Part shown: one piece after another, positions 1-7,773 of the stretch
Layout: every line of letters begins with the position of its first letter
Numbering within the stretch: the first letter of the stretch is position 1
DNA from: Lutibacter sp.
GTDB taxonomy: Bacteria > Bacteroidota > Bacteroidia > Flavobacteriales > Flavobacteriaceae
NCBI GenBank assembly: GCA_027449025.1
Contig: DAIDMK010000024.1
Coordinates: 1 to 43,701, forward strand
DNA: 43,701 nt
Reading direction: 5' to 3'
Notes under the pieces: model-generated
Told to the model about the DNA's origin: nothing
Databases searched by the model: none
Seen by the model: only the letters and a program-made list of their open reading frames with translations
Translations under genes and position numbers: made by a program

Positions 1-90
1 TTTCTTCCCTAAAAAACCTTCATTAAATATAGAAATAATAGATAATGGCATTATGGCTTAAATCGAACTCACGTTAAACTAAAATAAATT
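1..90. other. Window edge, no gene recognised
   Basis: AT-rich sequence beyond the stop codon of the minus-strand gene that ends at 91. I see no open reading frame of note, no clear terminator hairpin and no RNA gene here. It may be a 3' untranslated region or the start of the next intergenic space. Confidence 0.4.
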
Positions 91-855
91 TTAAAATTTT
101 TCAAAAACGCCCAATCCAAACAAGGCAAAATCATATTTTACAGGATCCAATTTATCCATTTTTCGTAAATTTTCATCCAATTCGGTCAAGGCTTTGGCGT
201 CATTTTGTTTTTTGGTTAACAAACCAAGTTTTCTTGCTACATTACCTGAATGTACATCGAGCGGACAAGAGAGTTGGGCAGGAGAGAGGCTATTCCAAAT
301 TCCAAAGTCCACACCTGTTTTATCGTTTCTGACCATCCATCTCAAAAACATATTAATGCGTTTCGCTGCCGAACCATTTAGCGGATCGGAAATGTGTTTT
401 TGGGTTCTTTGTGCATGCGGAATTTCAAAAAAGATTTTTTTAAACTTGTGAATGCTTTCTTGTGTGGAATTGGAAGTTGCGTTTTTAGAAAACACATTTT
501 CCAAGCCGCCGTGATTTTTGTAAATATGCTTCAAAGCGGTTATAAAATATTTAAAATCGGAGGTGTTAAATGTTCTATGTACAAAATGTTCAATATTGTC
601 TAAATGGTGCAATTTGTGGTTTAGTACAAAATCATAAGGCGAATTTCCCAGCAAATCCATCATAGTTGAAGCATTTTTGATAATTGATTTTCTATTTCCC
701 CAAGCAATGGTGGCAGTTAAAAAGGCAGAAATTTCAATATCTTCCTTCAATAAAAATTGATGTGGAATTTGGATGGGATCACTTTCAATAAAGCTTGGGG
801 TGTTGTATTGAATAACCTTATCATCCAAAAATTCTTTGAGTTCAGTTTTAGTCAA
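91..855 (-). CDS. TIGR02757 / DUF2400 family protein
   Basis: A 254-residue soluble protein of the TIGR02757 (DUF2400) family, which is widespread in Bacteroidota and has no established function. The family is recognisable from the N-terminal EISAFLTATIAWGNRKSI block (about residues 42-59), the central RWMVRNDKTGVDFGIW block (about 172-187) and the PLDVHSGNVARKLGLL block (about 198-213). The last two look like a helix-hairpin-helix/DNA-glycosylase-like fold, but that is inference. No signal peptide or membrane segment is visible and the length fits the family. The ATG start overlaps the end of miaA by 8 bases, so it is probably translated from the same mRNA as the last gene of the serC-led run. 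Confidence 0.8.
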   Translation of the reverse strand: MTKTELKEFLDDKVIQYNTPSFIESDPIQIPHQFLLKEDIEISAFLTATIAWGNRKSIIKNASTMMDLLGNSPYDFVLNHKLHHLDNIEHFVHRTFNTSDFKYFITALKHIYKNHGGLENVFSKNATSNSTQESIHKFKKIFFEIPHAQRTQKHISDPLNGSAAKRINMFLRWMVRNDKTGVDFGIWNSLSPAQLSCPLDVHSGNVARKLGLLTKKQNDAKALTELDENLRKMDKLDPVKYDFALFGLGVFEKF

Positions 856-1759
856 GGTGAATTAAGGTTTCAATTTTATTAATTATTTCTGCCGGATTTG
901 TTTCAAAATCAAACCAGTGAATTGTTTCATCTTTTTTGTTCCAGGTTACTTGTCGTTTTGCAAATCGGCGTGTGTTTTTTTTAATTTCCTCAATGGCAAA
1001 ATCTAAAGTACATTTTCTGTCAAAATAATCAAAAAGTTCTCTGTAACCAACCGTTTGCAGTGCATTTAGTTCTTTAGAAGGATATAGTTTTTTTGCTTCT
1101 TCTAGCAAGCCTCCTTCCAGCATAATAGCAACGCGTTTGTTTATTCTGTCGTACATTACTGCTCTATCGGCGGTTAAACCTATTTTTATCGGAATAAAAT
1201 TTCGTTTGACTTTATCCTTATTTTTGAAGGAGGAGTAAGGCTTTCCTGTTCCAATACAAATTTCCAATGCCCTGATTAATCGGTGCGGATTTTCAATTTC
1301 AATTGTGTTATAAGATTCCGGGTCTAAATTTTTTAACTGATTTTGAAGGGTTTCAATTTCACCTTTCTCAATTTGTTTATTTAATTTCAGTCTTATTTCT
1401 TGATCTATTTCAGGGAAATCGTCAAAACCTTCTAAAACGGCATTGGTATATAAGCCACTTCCGCCAACCATCACAGCAATATTATGCTTTGTAAATAATT
1501 TGTCTAATTTTTTTAGCGCATCTTTTTCAAATTGACCAACACTATAATTGTCAAAAATTGATTTATTTTGAATGAAATGATGCGGGGCTGCTGCTAATTC
1601 TTCCGTAGAAGGAACCGCAGTGCCAATGTTCATTTCTTTATAAAACTGACGTGAATCACAGGAAATAATTTCTGTATTAAAATGTTGTGCCAATTGAATG
1701 CTTAAGGCTGTTTTTCCAATAGCAGTAGCACCAATCACCGTAATTAAATAGTTATTCAT
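848..1759 (-). CDS. miaA: tRNA dimethylallyltransferase MiaA
   Basis: MiaA transfers a dimethylallyl group from DMAPP to N6 of A37 in tRNAs that read UNN codons, which stabilises codon-anticodon pairing. The 303-residue length is normal. Visible motifs are the P-loop GATAIGKT (residues 10-17), the SCDSRQFYKEMNIGTA block that carries the catalytic Asp and substrate contacts, the GGSGLYTNAVLEG block, and the C-terminal TRRFAKRQVTWNKK that contacts tRNA. The ATG start shares one base with the stop of the upstream channel gene (TAATG arrangement) and the 3' end overlaps the DUF2400 gene by 8 bases. Translational coupling is therefore likely. The identification is secure. Confidence 0.96.
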   Translation of the reverse strand: MNNYLITVIGATAIGKTALSIQLAQHFNTEIISCDSRQFYKEMNIGTAVPSTEELAAAPHHFIQNKSIFDNYSVGQFEKDALKKLDKLFTKHNIAVMVGGSGLYTNAVLEGFDDFPEIDQEIRLKLNKQIEKGEIETLQNQLKNLDPESYNTIEIENPHRLIRALEICIGTGKPYSSFKNKDKVKRNFIPIKIGLTADRAVMYDRINKRVAIMLEGGLLEEAKKLYPSKELNALQTVGYRELFDYFDRKCTLDFAIEEIKKNTRRFAKRQVTWNKKDETIHWFDFETNPAEIINKIETLIHLD

Positions 1760-2589
1760 TATTTATCATCTAATTTCTGTCCGCATTTATGGCAAAATTC
1801 CGCATCAGTCAAATGGTTGTCAGCCAAACAATGCTGACAGGTTTGTGTATGTGTTTGTGTTTTTATATCCTGTGCTGTAATTGCGGATGTTACGATACCT
1901 GTTGGCACTGCAATAATTCCGTACCCTAAAATCATGACGATGCTCGCAATAAATTGTCCAAACGGCGTATGCGGAGCTAAATCACCATAACCAACGGTGG
2001 TTAGTGTTACTATTGCCCAATACATGCTATGCGGAATACTGGTAAAACCATTTTCGGACCCCTCAATCAAATACATAATAGTGCCCAAAATAATGGTAAT
2101 TATAAAAACACTGAATAGAAATACTGCAATTTTAATTCTGCTTGCTTTTAAAGCTGTCATTAAATTAAAGGAAGCGCCTAAATATCTGGTTAATTTCAAA
2201 ATTCTGAACACCCTGAGCAACCTTAGTGCACGAAGTGCCACCAAAAAATGGGTTCCAATAAAAATTAAAGATATATATTTTGGAATTGTTGCCAAAAAAT
2301 CTATAATACCGTAAAAACTGAAAATATATTTTGAAGGTTTTTTAATAACAATTATTCGTATTATATATTCCAGGGTAAAAAGAATGGTGATTACCCATTC
2401 TGAGATATCTAAAAAATTGTGGTATTTGGCATTAAAACTTTCAACACTCTCAAGCATTACAAGTAAAATGCTCGATAAAATAGCAATTATTAAAACAATA
2501 TCAAACCATTTTCCTGCTGGGGTATCAGCATCATAGATAATATGATAAAGTTTTGATTTCCAATTTAATTCGTGTGGTTTCTGTTTCAA
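1759..2589 (-). CDS. Voltage-gated-type potassium/ion channel with C-terminal zinc ribbon
   Basis: A 276-residue inner-membrane protein of the six-TM voltage-gated cation channel family. The segments run from about residue 30 to 240. An S4-like arginine-rich helix lies at about 117-136 (LRALRLLRVFRILKLTR). A pore loop carries the K+ selectivity filter TVGYGD at 198-203, and S6 follows. The C-terminal tail has four cysteines (C251, C254, C266, C269) in a CxxC...CxxC zinc-ribbon arrangement, probably cytoplasmic. The predicted start is TTG at 2589; no suitable ATG lies before S1. It sits 48 bases after the exonuclease gene and overlaps miaA by one base. Potassium selectivity is inferred from the filter; a physiological role cannot be read from the context. 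Confidence 0.85.
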   Translation of the reverse strand: MKQKPHELNWKSKLYHIIYDADTPAGKWFDIVLIIAILSSILLVMLESVESFNAKYHNFLDISEWVITILFTLEYIIRIIVIKKPSKYIFSFYGIIDFLATIPKYISLIFIGTHFLVALRALRLLRVFRILKLTRYLGASFNLMTALKASRIKIAVFLFSVFIITIILGTIMYLIEGSENGFTSIPHSMYWAIVTLTTVGYGDLAPHTPFGQFIASIVMILGYGIIAVPTGIVTSAITAQDIKTQTHTQTCQHCLADNHLTDAEFCHKCGQKLDDK

Positions 2590-2637
2590 AATAAAATTTT
2601 TATTAAAAGTAAGACTAAAATAAAACTTTTATCTTAA

Positions 2638-3714
2638 TTAAAAGCGGATTAGTTTTTCAACGTTGTTTTTTTGAAGGTATTGTTTGATGATTGTCCTGTT
2701 TTGGGTCGAATTTTCCATAGGCGAAATCATACATCTCAGGATTTCAATATTATTTAACTGATAACCTAAATGGGTGAAGCAAAAGCCTTTTAGTTCGTTA
2801 TTCTCAATTAAAACTACCGATTTTTCACCGAGATTTCGTCCTTTATCAACCACTACCAAATTGTCATTGCTGAAGGAAATTTTCGCAAAATTATTTTTAG
2901 TCAATAAATTATATTTTGGCCGGTTAACTTTCAATTCTTCAGCATATTTAAGTTCTGCAATTAACGGATTGCCTGTTTCTTCGTAAGTAACGGAAACAAC
3001 ATCAGTTTGTAACATCATCGCACTTTTTGAAGTTCTTAAAAACAATTGATTTACCGCTTTTTTAATGCTTTTCCCTTTTCCAATATAAAGAATTTTGTTG
3101 CTGCTATGAATATAGAATACGCCTGTTTTTGAGGGCAATTCATCGATGATTGAAAGCAGTTTGGGTGCCATCGATCTACTGTTTTCTTTAGCAGCAGCCT
3201 CTTTTACAATTTCTTTATAAGAATCTTTGTCCAATAAAAGTTTAAAAAGAAGCACCGTTGCAAGTGCATCTCCATCTGCTCTGTGGCGACCTGATAGCGG
3301 AATTCCAAGTGTTTTGCATAGATTCCCTAATTTATAAGAATTCAGGTCGGGTATTAATTTTTGACTTAATTCAACCGTACACAATGTTTTTCTTTTGAAT
3401 TCAAATCCCAATCTTCTGAACTCAGTAGTTAAAATTCGATTGTCAAAACTCGCATTGTGTGCCACTAAAACACAATCGGTAGTAATTTCAACAATCCGTT
3501 TTGCAATCTCATAAAATTTAGGTGCATTTTTTAACATACCAGAATTTATGCCTGTTAAGTTGACCACAAAAGGCTGAATTTCTCTTTCAGGGTTTACCAA
3601 ACTTATAAATTGATCAACAATTTGATGACCGTCAAATTTATAAATAGCAATTTCAGTAATGCCTTCTTCATTAAATTTACCGCCGGTGGTTTCTATGTCA
3701 AGTATTGCGTACAA
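2638..3714 (-). CDS. DnaQ-like 3'-5' exonuclease fused to a GIY-YIG domain
   Basis: A two-domain nuclease of 358 residues. The N-terminal half is a DEDDh exonuclease of the DNA polymerase III epsilon/DnaQ type: DIETTGG (ExoI, about residues 6-12), HNASFDNRIL (ExoII) and HRADGDALAT (ExoIII with the catalytic His). The C-terminal half, from KTGVFYIHSSNKILYIGKG, is a GIY-YIG domain like that of UvrC/Cho. The fold start is preserved as VFYI...LYIGKG, with the family's Arg position less obvious (QLFLRTSK). I chose TTG at 3714 because homology begins there and it falls one base after the yggS stop. An ATG at 3753 would overlap yggS by 38 bases. The architecture suggests repair or flap processing, but the exact role is unknown. 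Confidence 0.85.
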   Translation of the reverse strand: MYAILDIETTGGKFNEEGITEIAIYKFDGHQIVDQFISLVNPEREIQPFVVNLTGINSGMLKNAPKFYEIAKRIVEITTDCVLVAHNASFDNRILTTEFRRLGFEFKRKTLCTVELSQKLIPDLNSYKLGNLCKTLGIPLSGRHRADGDALATVLLFKLLLDKDSYKEIVKEAAAKENSRSMAPKLLSIIDELPSKTGVFYIHSSNKILYIGKGKSIKKAVNQLFLRTSKSAMMLQTDVVSVTYEETGNPLIAELKYAEELKVNRPKYNLLTKNNFAKISFSNDNLVVVDKGRNLGEKSVVLIENNELKGFCFTHLGYQLNNIEILRCMISPMENSTQNRTIIKQYLQKNNVEKLIRF

Positions 3715-3715
3715 A

Positions 3716-4384
3716 TTAATTATAATTTCGTGTTCCAAAAATGGCACTTCCAACCCTAATCATCGTGCTTCCTTCTTCAATGGCAATTTTATAGTCACCA
3801 CTCATTCCCATCGATAAAATAGTTGGGTTTACATTAAATGATTTGTATTTTTCAAGTGAATCAAAAAAGGTTCTAAGAGTTTTAAATTCAGTGCTAATAA
3901 TGCCATTATTTTCTGTAAAGCTTGCCATCCCCATCAATCCGCTGATGTTAATGTTTTTCAGATTTTTTAATTCTTCGGATTTTAATAGTTCTTCAACCTC
4001 TTCAAATGACAGTCCGAATTTTGTTTCTTCACTTGCGATTTTCACTTCCAGCAGACAATTGATTAACCGATTGTGCTTAAGTGCCTGTTTGTTTATTTCT
4101 TTAAGTGTTTTAAAACTGTCAACGCCGTGAATTAAATGCACAAAAGGGGCCATATATTTCACTTTGTTCCTTTGTAAATGGCCAATCATATGCCATTCGA
4201 TATCTTTTGGTAAGATTTCGAATTTTTCGACCATTTCCTGAATTTTATTTTCCCCAAAAGCCCTATGCCCAGCTTGATACGCTTCCAAAATGGAAGACGC
4301 AGGCTGGGTTTTAGAAACCGCGATTAGCGTAGCATTTTTAGGTATTGATTGTAAGATATTATGTAAATTTTGTTTTATAAGCAC
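3716..4384 (-). CDS. YggS/PLPBP family pyridoxal phosphate homeostasis protein
   Basis: A 222-residue cytosolic protein of the YggS (PLPHP, COG0325) family. It binds pyridoxal 5'-phosphate but has no known catalytic activity and acts in vitamin B6 and amino-acid homeostasis. The PLP lysine is K25 in IAVSKTQP. Other hallmarks are FGENKIQEM, WHMIGHLQRNK, the central GLMGMASF and the C-terminal LSMGMSGDYKIAIEEGSTMIRVGSAIFG phosphate-binding region (quoted from its start). The start is GTG at 4384, 4 bases after the DUF1015 stop. Its place downstream of serC, a PLP enzyme, and serA fits a general B6 support function. Length and motifs are normal. Confidence 0.93.
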   Translation of the reverse strand: MLIKQNLHNILQSIPKNATLIAVSKTQPASSILEAYQAGHRAFGENKIQEMVEKFEILPKDIEWHMIGHLQRNKVKYMAPFVHLIHGVDSFKTLKEINKQALKHNRLINCLLEVKIASEETKFGLSFEEVEELLKSEELKNLKNINISGLMGMASFTENNGIISTEFKTLRTFFDSLEKYKSFNVNPTILSMGMSGDYKIAIEEGSTMIRVGSAIFGTRNYN

Positions 4385-4388
4385 ACCA

Positions 4389-5639
4389 TTAATTTAATTT
4401 ATTGATTACCAATCCCGAACGTAATTTTGGCTCAAACCAAGTTACTTTTGGAGGCATAATATTTCCGGTATCAGCGATATTCATCAATTGATTCATACTC
4501 ACAGGAAATAAAGCAAATGCAACCGCCATTTCACCGCTGTCAACACGTTTGCTCAATTCTGATAAACCTCTTATCCCGCCTACAAAATCAATTCGCGTAT
4601 CGGTTCGTAAGTTTATGATATTTAAAATTGGTTCCAAAATATATTTTGACAATACGCGCACATCTAAGCTATCGATGGGATCGTCATCATTATAAGTTGG
4701 TTTTTTAGCAGTTAAACCATACCATTTTCCGTCTAAATACATAGAGAAATCGTGTAATTTTTCTGGTTTTATAATGGATTCGCTAATTTGTGTAATTTCA
4801 AAATTCGCATTTGTTTTTTCTAAAAATTCAGCGGTGCTTAAACCGTTTAAATCTTTAACTACACGATTGTAATCAATGATTTGCAATTGGTTATCAGGAA
4901 AATGTACTGCCATAAAAAAATTATAAGGCTCATTACCGGAATGATTTGGATTTTGAGCACTAAATTCGGCACTCATTCCAGCGGCAGCGGCTGTTCTATG
5001 ATGTCCGTCAGCCACATAAGTGCAAGGTACTTTTTCTTTAAAAAGCTTCTCCAAATTTTTATTGACTTCCTCATCTTCAATAACCCAAAAATGATGTCCG
5101 AAGTTATCCTCGGCATAAAAATCATAAATTGGATTGTTTTTTGTTATAATATGATTAACGATTGCATCAATCTCAGGAACAGCTCTATATGTAAAAAAAA
5201 CAGGTTCAATATTGGCTTTTAAGTGTCTTGTTAGAACTTTTCGGTCTTCTTCTTTATCCGGGCGAGTTAATTCGTGTTTTTTAATTTTTCCATTCAAATA
5301 ATCTTCACATGCTGCAGCGCCAACAATACCATATTGAGTTTTGTTATTCATGGTTTGTGCATAAATATAATAATGAGCTTTGCTATCCTGAATTAAAAAA
5401 CCTTTTTTCTGAAAATCTTCAAAATTATCTTTAGCTCTTTTATACACTTTTTCATCATGAGGATCTGTGTTTTTGTCAAATTCAATATCAGCACGTGTAA
5501 TATGTAATAATGATGATTTTTTTCCTTCAGCCATATTTGCAGCCTCTTGGTAATTCATTACATCATAGGGTAAACAAGCGACCTCTTCAACAATATTTTT
5601 TGGTGGTCGAAGTCCTTTAAAGGGTTTTATAATTGCCAT
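4389..5639 (-). CDS. DUF1015 family protein linked to serine biosynthesis genes
   Basis: A 416-residue cytosolic DUF1015 (COG4198) protein. The family signature is visible at the N-terminus (FKGLRPP...ACLPYDVMNYQEA), then RPDKEEDRKVLTRH at mid-protein, and VADGHHRTAAAAGM at about residues 210-223. The GHHR-x3-A pattern resembles the nucleotide/phosphate-handling motif of ParB/Srx-fold proteins such as the SerK serine kinase. That resemblance is my inference, not a proven assignment. It lies 3 bases after serA and 4 bases before yggS, so it is very probably co-translated with serC-serA. No phosphoserine phosphatase gene is present in the cluster, which makes a role in serine or phosphoserine metabolism an attractive hypothesis. 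Function remains unknown. Confidence 0.85.
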   Translation of the reverse strand: MAIIKPFKGLRPPKNIVEEVACLPYDVMNYQEAANMAEGKKSSLLHITRADIEFDKNTDPHDEKVYKRAKDNFEDFQKKGFLIQDSKAHYYIYAQTMNNKTQYGIVGAAACEDYLNGKIKKHELTRPDKEEDRKVLTRHLKANIEPVFFTYRAVPEIDAIVNHIITKNNPIYDFYAEDNFGHHFWVIEDEEVNKNLEKLFKEKVPCTYVADGHHRTAAAAGMSAEFSAQNPNHSGNEPYNFFMAVHFPDNQLQIIDYNRVVKDLNGLSTAEFLEKTNANFEITQISESIIKPEKLHDFSMYLDGKWYGLTAKKPTYNDDDPIDSLDVRVLSKYILEPILNIINLRTDTRIDFVGGIRGLSELSKRVDSGEMAVAFALFPVSMNQLMNIADTGNIMPPKVTWFEPKLRSGLVINKLN

Positions 5640-5642
5640 TCG

Positions 5643-6602
5643 TTATTTACTAGTTTTAAAAAATTCAATAATTTGTGAAGCCAATTCCGTGCCAATTCTA
5701 TCTTGAGCCTCAGTAGTTGCCGCTCCAATATGAGGAGTAAGCGATATATTTGGATTCATTAACAACTGAATTTCAGGTGTTGGCTCTTTTTCAAATACAT
5801 CAAGTGCCGCACCAGCAATTTTTCCTATTTCAATGGCTTTCACCAAAGCAACTTCATCAATTACACCGCCACGTGCAGCATTCACAATAAATGCGTTATT
5901 TTTCATTAACTCAAATTCCTTTGTGGACAGTACATATCCTTTTTGGGCAGGAACGTGAATTGAAATAAAATCGGCCTGTTTTAAAACTTCTTCTTTGGAA
6001 ATGGTTTTTATGTTAAAAAATACCGTTTGATGGTCAAAAAACTCAAGTTCCAACTTTGCACTTTCAATAAATGGGTCAAAAGTTACCACTTTCATCCCCA
6101 ATCCTAAAGCAATATTAGCGGTGGCTTGTCCAATTCGACCAAAACCAAGAATACCAATTGTTTTACCTTTTAATTCTATACCTTTTGCGTAGGATTTTTT
6201 TAAATCATTAAATTTTGAATCCCCAACCAAAGGCATGTTTCTGTTAGATTCGTGTAAAAAACGCACCAATCCAAATAAATGTGCAAAAACAAGTTCTGCT
6301 ACAGAATGTGAAGATGCAGCAGGTGTGTTTATAACGTTAATTCCTTTTTCACGAGCATATTCAACATCGATATTATCCATTCCAACACCACCACGACCAA
6401 CAATTTTAAGGTTAGGGCAGTTGTCAATAATGTCTTTTCTAACTTTGGTAGCACTTCTTACAAGCAATACAGAAACTTTATTTTTATTGATATAATCTAC
6501 AAGTTGGTCTTGGGCAACGGTTGTTGAATCTACTTCAAAGCCAGCTTTTTCAAGAGCGGTAATTCCACCTTTCGCTAGTCCGTCATTCGCTAATACCTTC
6601 AT
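5643..6602 (-). CDS. serA: D-3-phosphoglycerate dehydrogenase (short form)
   Basis: SerA oxidises 3-phosphoglycerate to 3-phosphohydroxypyruvate with NAD+, the first step of serine biosynthesis. From the chosen ATG at 6602 the protein is 319 residues. It begins MKVLANDGLAKGG; a start at 6644 would add 14 Lys/Asn-rich residues and run into serC. The 2-hydroxyacid dehydrogenase motifs are the dinucleotide-binding GILGFGRIGQ, the NAARGGVIDE block with the substrate arginine, an acidic partner in the FEKEP segment, and TPHIGAAT with the catalytic histidine. The C-terminal ACT/ASB regulatory domains of long SerA forms are absent, so serine feedback through ACT is not expected. Its position 22 bases after serC supports SerA over other hydroxyacid dehydrogenases. 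Confidence 0.92.
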   Translation of the reverse strand: MKVLANDGLAKGGITALEKAGFEVDSTTVAQDQLVDYINKNKVSVLLVRSATKVRKDIIDNCPNLKIVGRGGVGMDNIDVEYAREKGINVINTPAASSHSVAELVFAHLFGLVRFLHESNRNMPLVGDSKFNDLKKSYAKGIELKGKTIGILGFGRIGQATANIALGLGMKVVTFDPFIESAKLELEFFDHQTVFFNIKTISKEEVLKQADFISIHVPAQKGYVLSTKEFELMKNNAFIVNAARGGVIDEVALVKAIEIGKIAGAALDVFEKEPTPEIQLLMNPNISLTPHIGAATTEAQDRIGTELASQIIEFFKTSK

Positions 6603-6624
6603 TTTTATCTTATTTTTATTTAAT

Positions 6625-7695
6625 TTATGATAATTGTTTTTCAAGTTGTTTCATGGCATCAACCAAAACTTGCACACTTTCAATTGGCAAAGCATTGTAT
6701 ATGCTTGCACGGTAACCACCAACAGACCTGTGACCTTTAAGTCCGCTAATTCCTGCAGTGCTCCAAAGTTTGTCGAAAGCTTCTTTATTTGCCTCATCAA
6801 CCAAATTAAAAGTGGCGTTCATAAGGGAACGATCTTCTTTTTCTGAATACCCTTTGAAAAGTGGATTTCTGTCAATTTCAGCGTAAATCAATGCTGCTTT
6901 TGCTTCATTTAATTTTTCGATAGCCGGAATTCCGCCTAAATTTTTCAACCATTCTAAGGTAAGCATAGACACATATACTGCAAAAACAGCAGGTGTGTTA
7001 AACATACTTTCCTTTGCAATATGAACCTGATAATCTAATATTGAAGGTATTTTTCTTCCCGATTTTCCCAGAATTTCATCTTTTATCACAATTAATGTTG
7101 TTCCTGCAGGTCCCATATTTTTTTGCGCACCTGCATAAATAATATCAAACTTGCTAAAATCCAACTGACGTGAGAAAATATCGGAACTCATATCACAAAT
7201 TAACGGACTGTTGGTTTTTGGAAATGATTTTAATTGAGTTCCGTAAATGGTGTTGTTTGAAGTGCAATGAAAATAATCTGCATCCGCTGGAATTGCGTAA
7301 TTTTTTGGAATATAGTTATAGCCTTTGTCTTTTGATGAGGCTACTACTTCAACATTGCCAAAAGTTTTTGCTTCTTTTATGGCATTTGAACTCCATGTGC
7401 CCGTATCTAAATAAGCGGCTTTTCCATCAATCTTTAATAGATTGTAAGGAACCCTTAAAAATTCGAGACTTGCACCACCTTGCAAAAATAGGACAGAGTA
7501 TCCCGAAGGTAGGTTTAATAATTCTTTGGCTAGGTTGCAGGCTTTATCCATCACATCAACAAATTCTTTGCTTCTGTGTGAAACTTCAATTAATGATAAA
7601 TCAAGACCGTTGAAATTTAATAAAGCGTCTGCCGCTTTTTTAATAACTTCTTGAGGTAAAATTGATGGACCTGCACTAAAATTATGTTTTTTCAT
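6625..7695 (-). CDS. serC: Phosphoserine aminotransferase SerC
   Basis: SerC is a PLP enzyme that transaminates 3-phosphohydroxypyruvate with glutamate to give O-phosphoserine; it can also serve PLP synthesis. The 356-residue length is typical. Key sites are the N-terminal FSAGPSILP, the LQGGASLEF phosphate region at 71-79, CTSNNTIYGTQ, the PLP Schiff-base lysine K192 in AGAQKNMGPAG, and the C-terminal GLKGHRSVGGYRASIYNA with substrate arginines. It is the first gene of a minus-strand run of eight. The 78-base gap upstream contains an inverted repeat next to the start codon (7699-7723) that could influence expression. The identification is secure. Confidence 0.97.
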   Translation of the reverse strand: MKKHNFSAGPSILPQEVIKKAADALLNFNGLDLSLIEVSHRSKEFVDVMDKACNLAKELLNLPSGYSVLFLQGGASLEFLRVPYNLLKIDGKAAYLDTGTWSSNAIKEAKTFGNVEVVASSKDKGYNYIPKNYAIPADADYFHCTSNNTIYGTQLKSFPKTNSPLICDMSSDIFSRQLDFSKFDIIYAGAQKNMGPAGTTLIVIKDEILGKSGRKIPSILDYQVHIAKESMFNTPAVFAVYVSMLTLEWLKNLGGIPAIEKLNEAKAALIYAEIDRNPLFKGYSEKEDRSLMNATFNLVDEANKEAFDKLWSTAGISGLKGHRSVGGYRASIYNALPIESVQVLVDAMKQLEKQLS

Positions 7696-7698
7696 TTG

Positions 7699-7723
7699 GC
7701 GTAAAAAATAAATTTATTTACGC
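7699..7723 (-). promoter_or_regulatory. Inverted repeat immediately upstream of serC
   Basis: GCGTAAA (7699-7705) and TTTACGC (7717-7723) form inverted arms around an AT-rich centre, and the inner AAATAAA/TTTATTT bases extend the symmetry with a small bulge. The element ends 4 bases before the serC ATG, so in mRNA it would form a hairpin beside the start codon; as DNA it could be an operator. A possible -7 element (GAAATTTG read on the minus strand) lies just upstream at about 7724-7731. A regulatory function is inferred from position and symmetry only. Confidence 0.4.
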
Positions 7724-7773
7724 AAATTTCGGGAAAAAAGACGGAGCAACCCTTAAAAAATTAAAAAAATGTG

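Noticed and set aside
7170-7613. 147-codon plus-strand frame antisense to serC
   Set aside because: A shadow of the serC coding sequence with no independent features.
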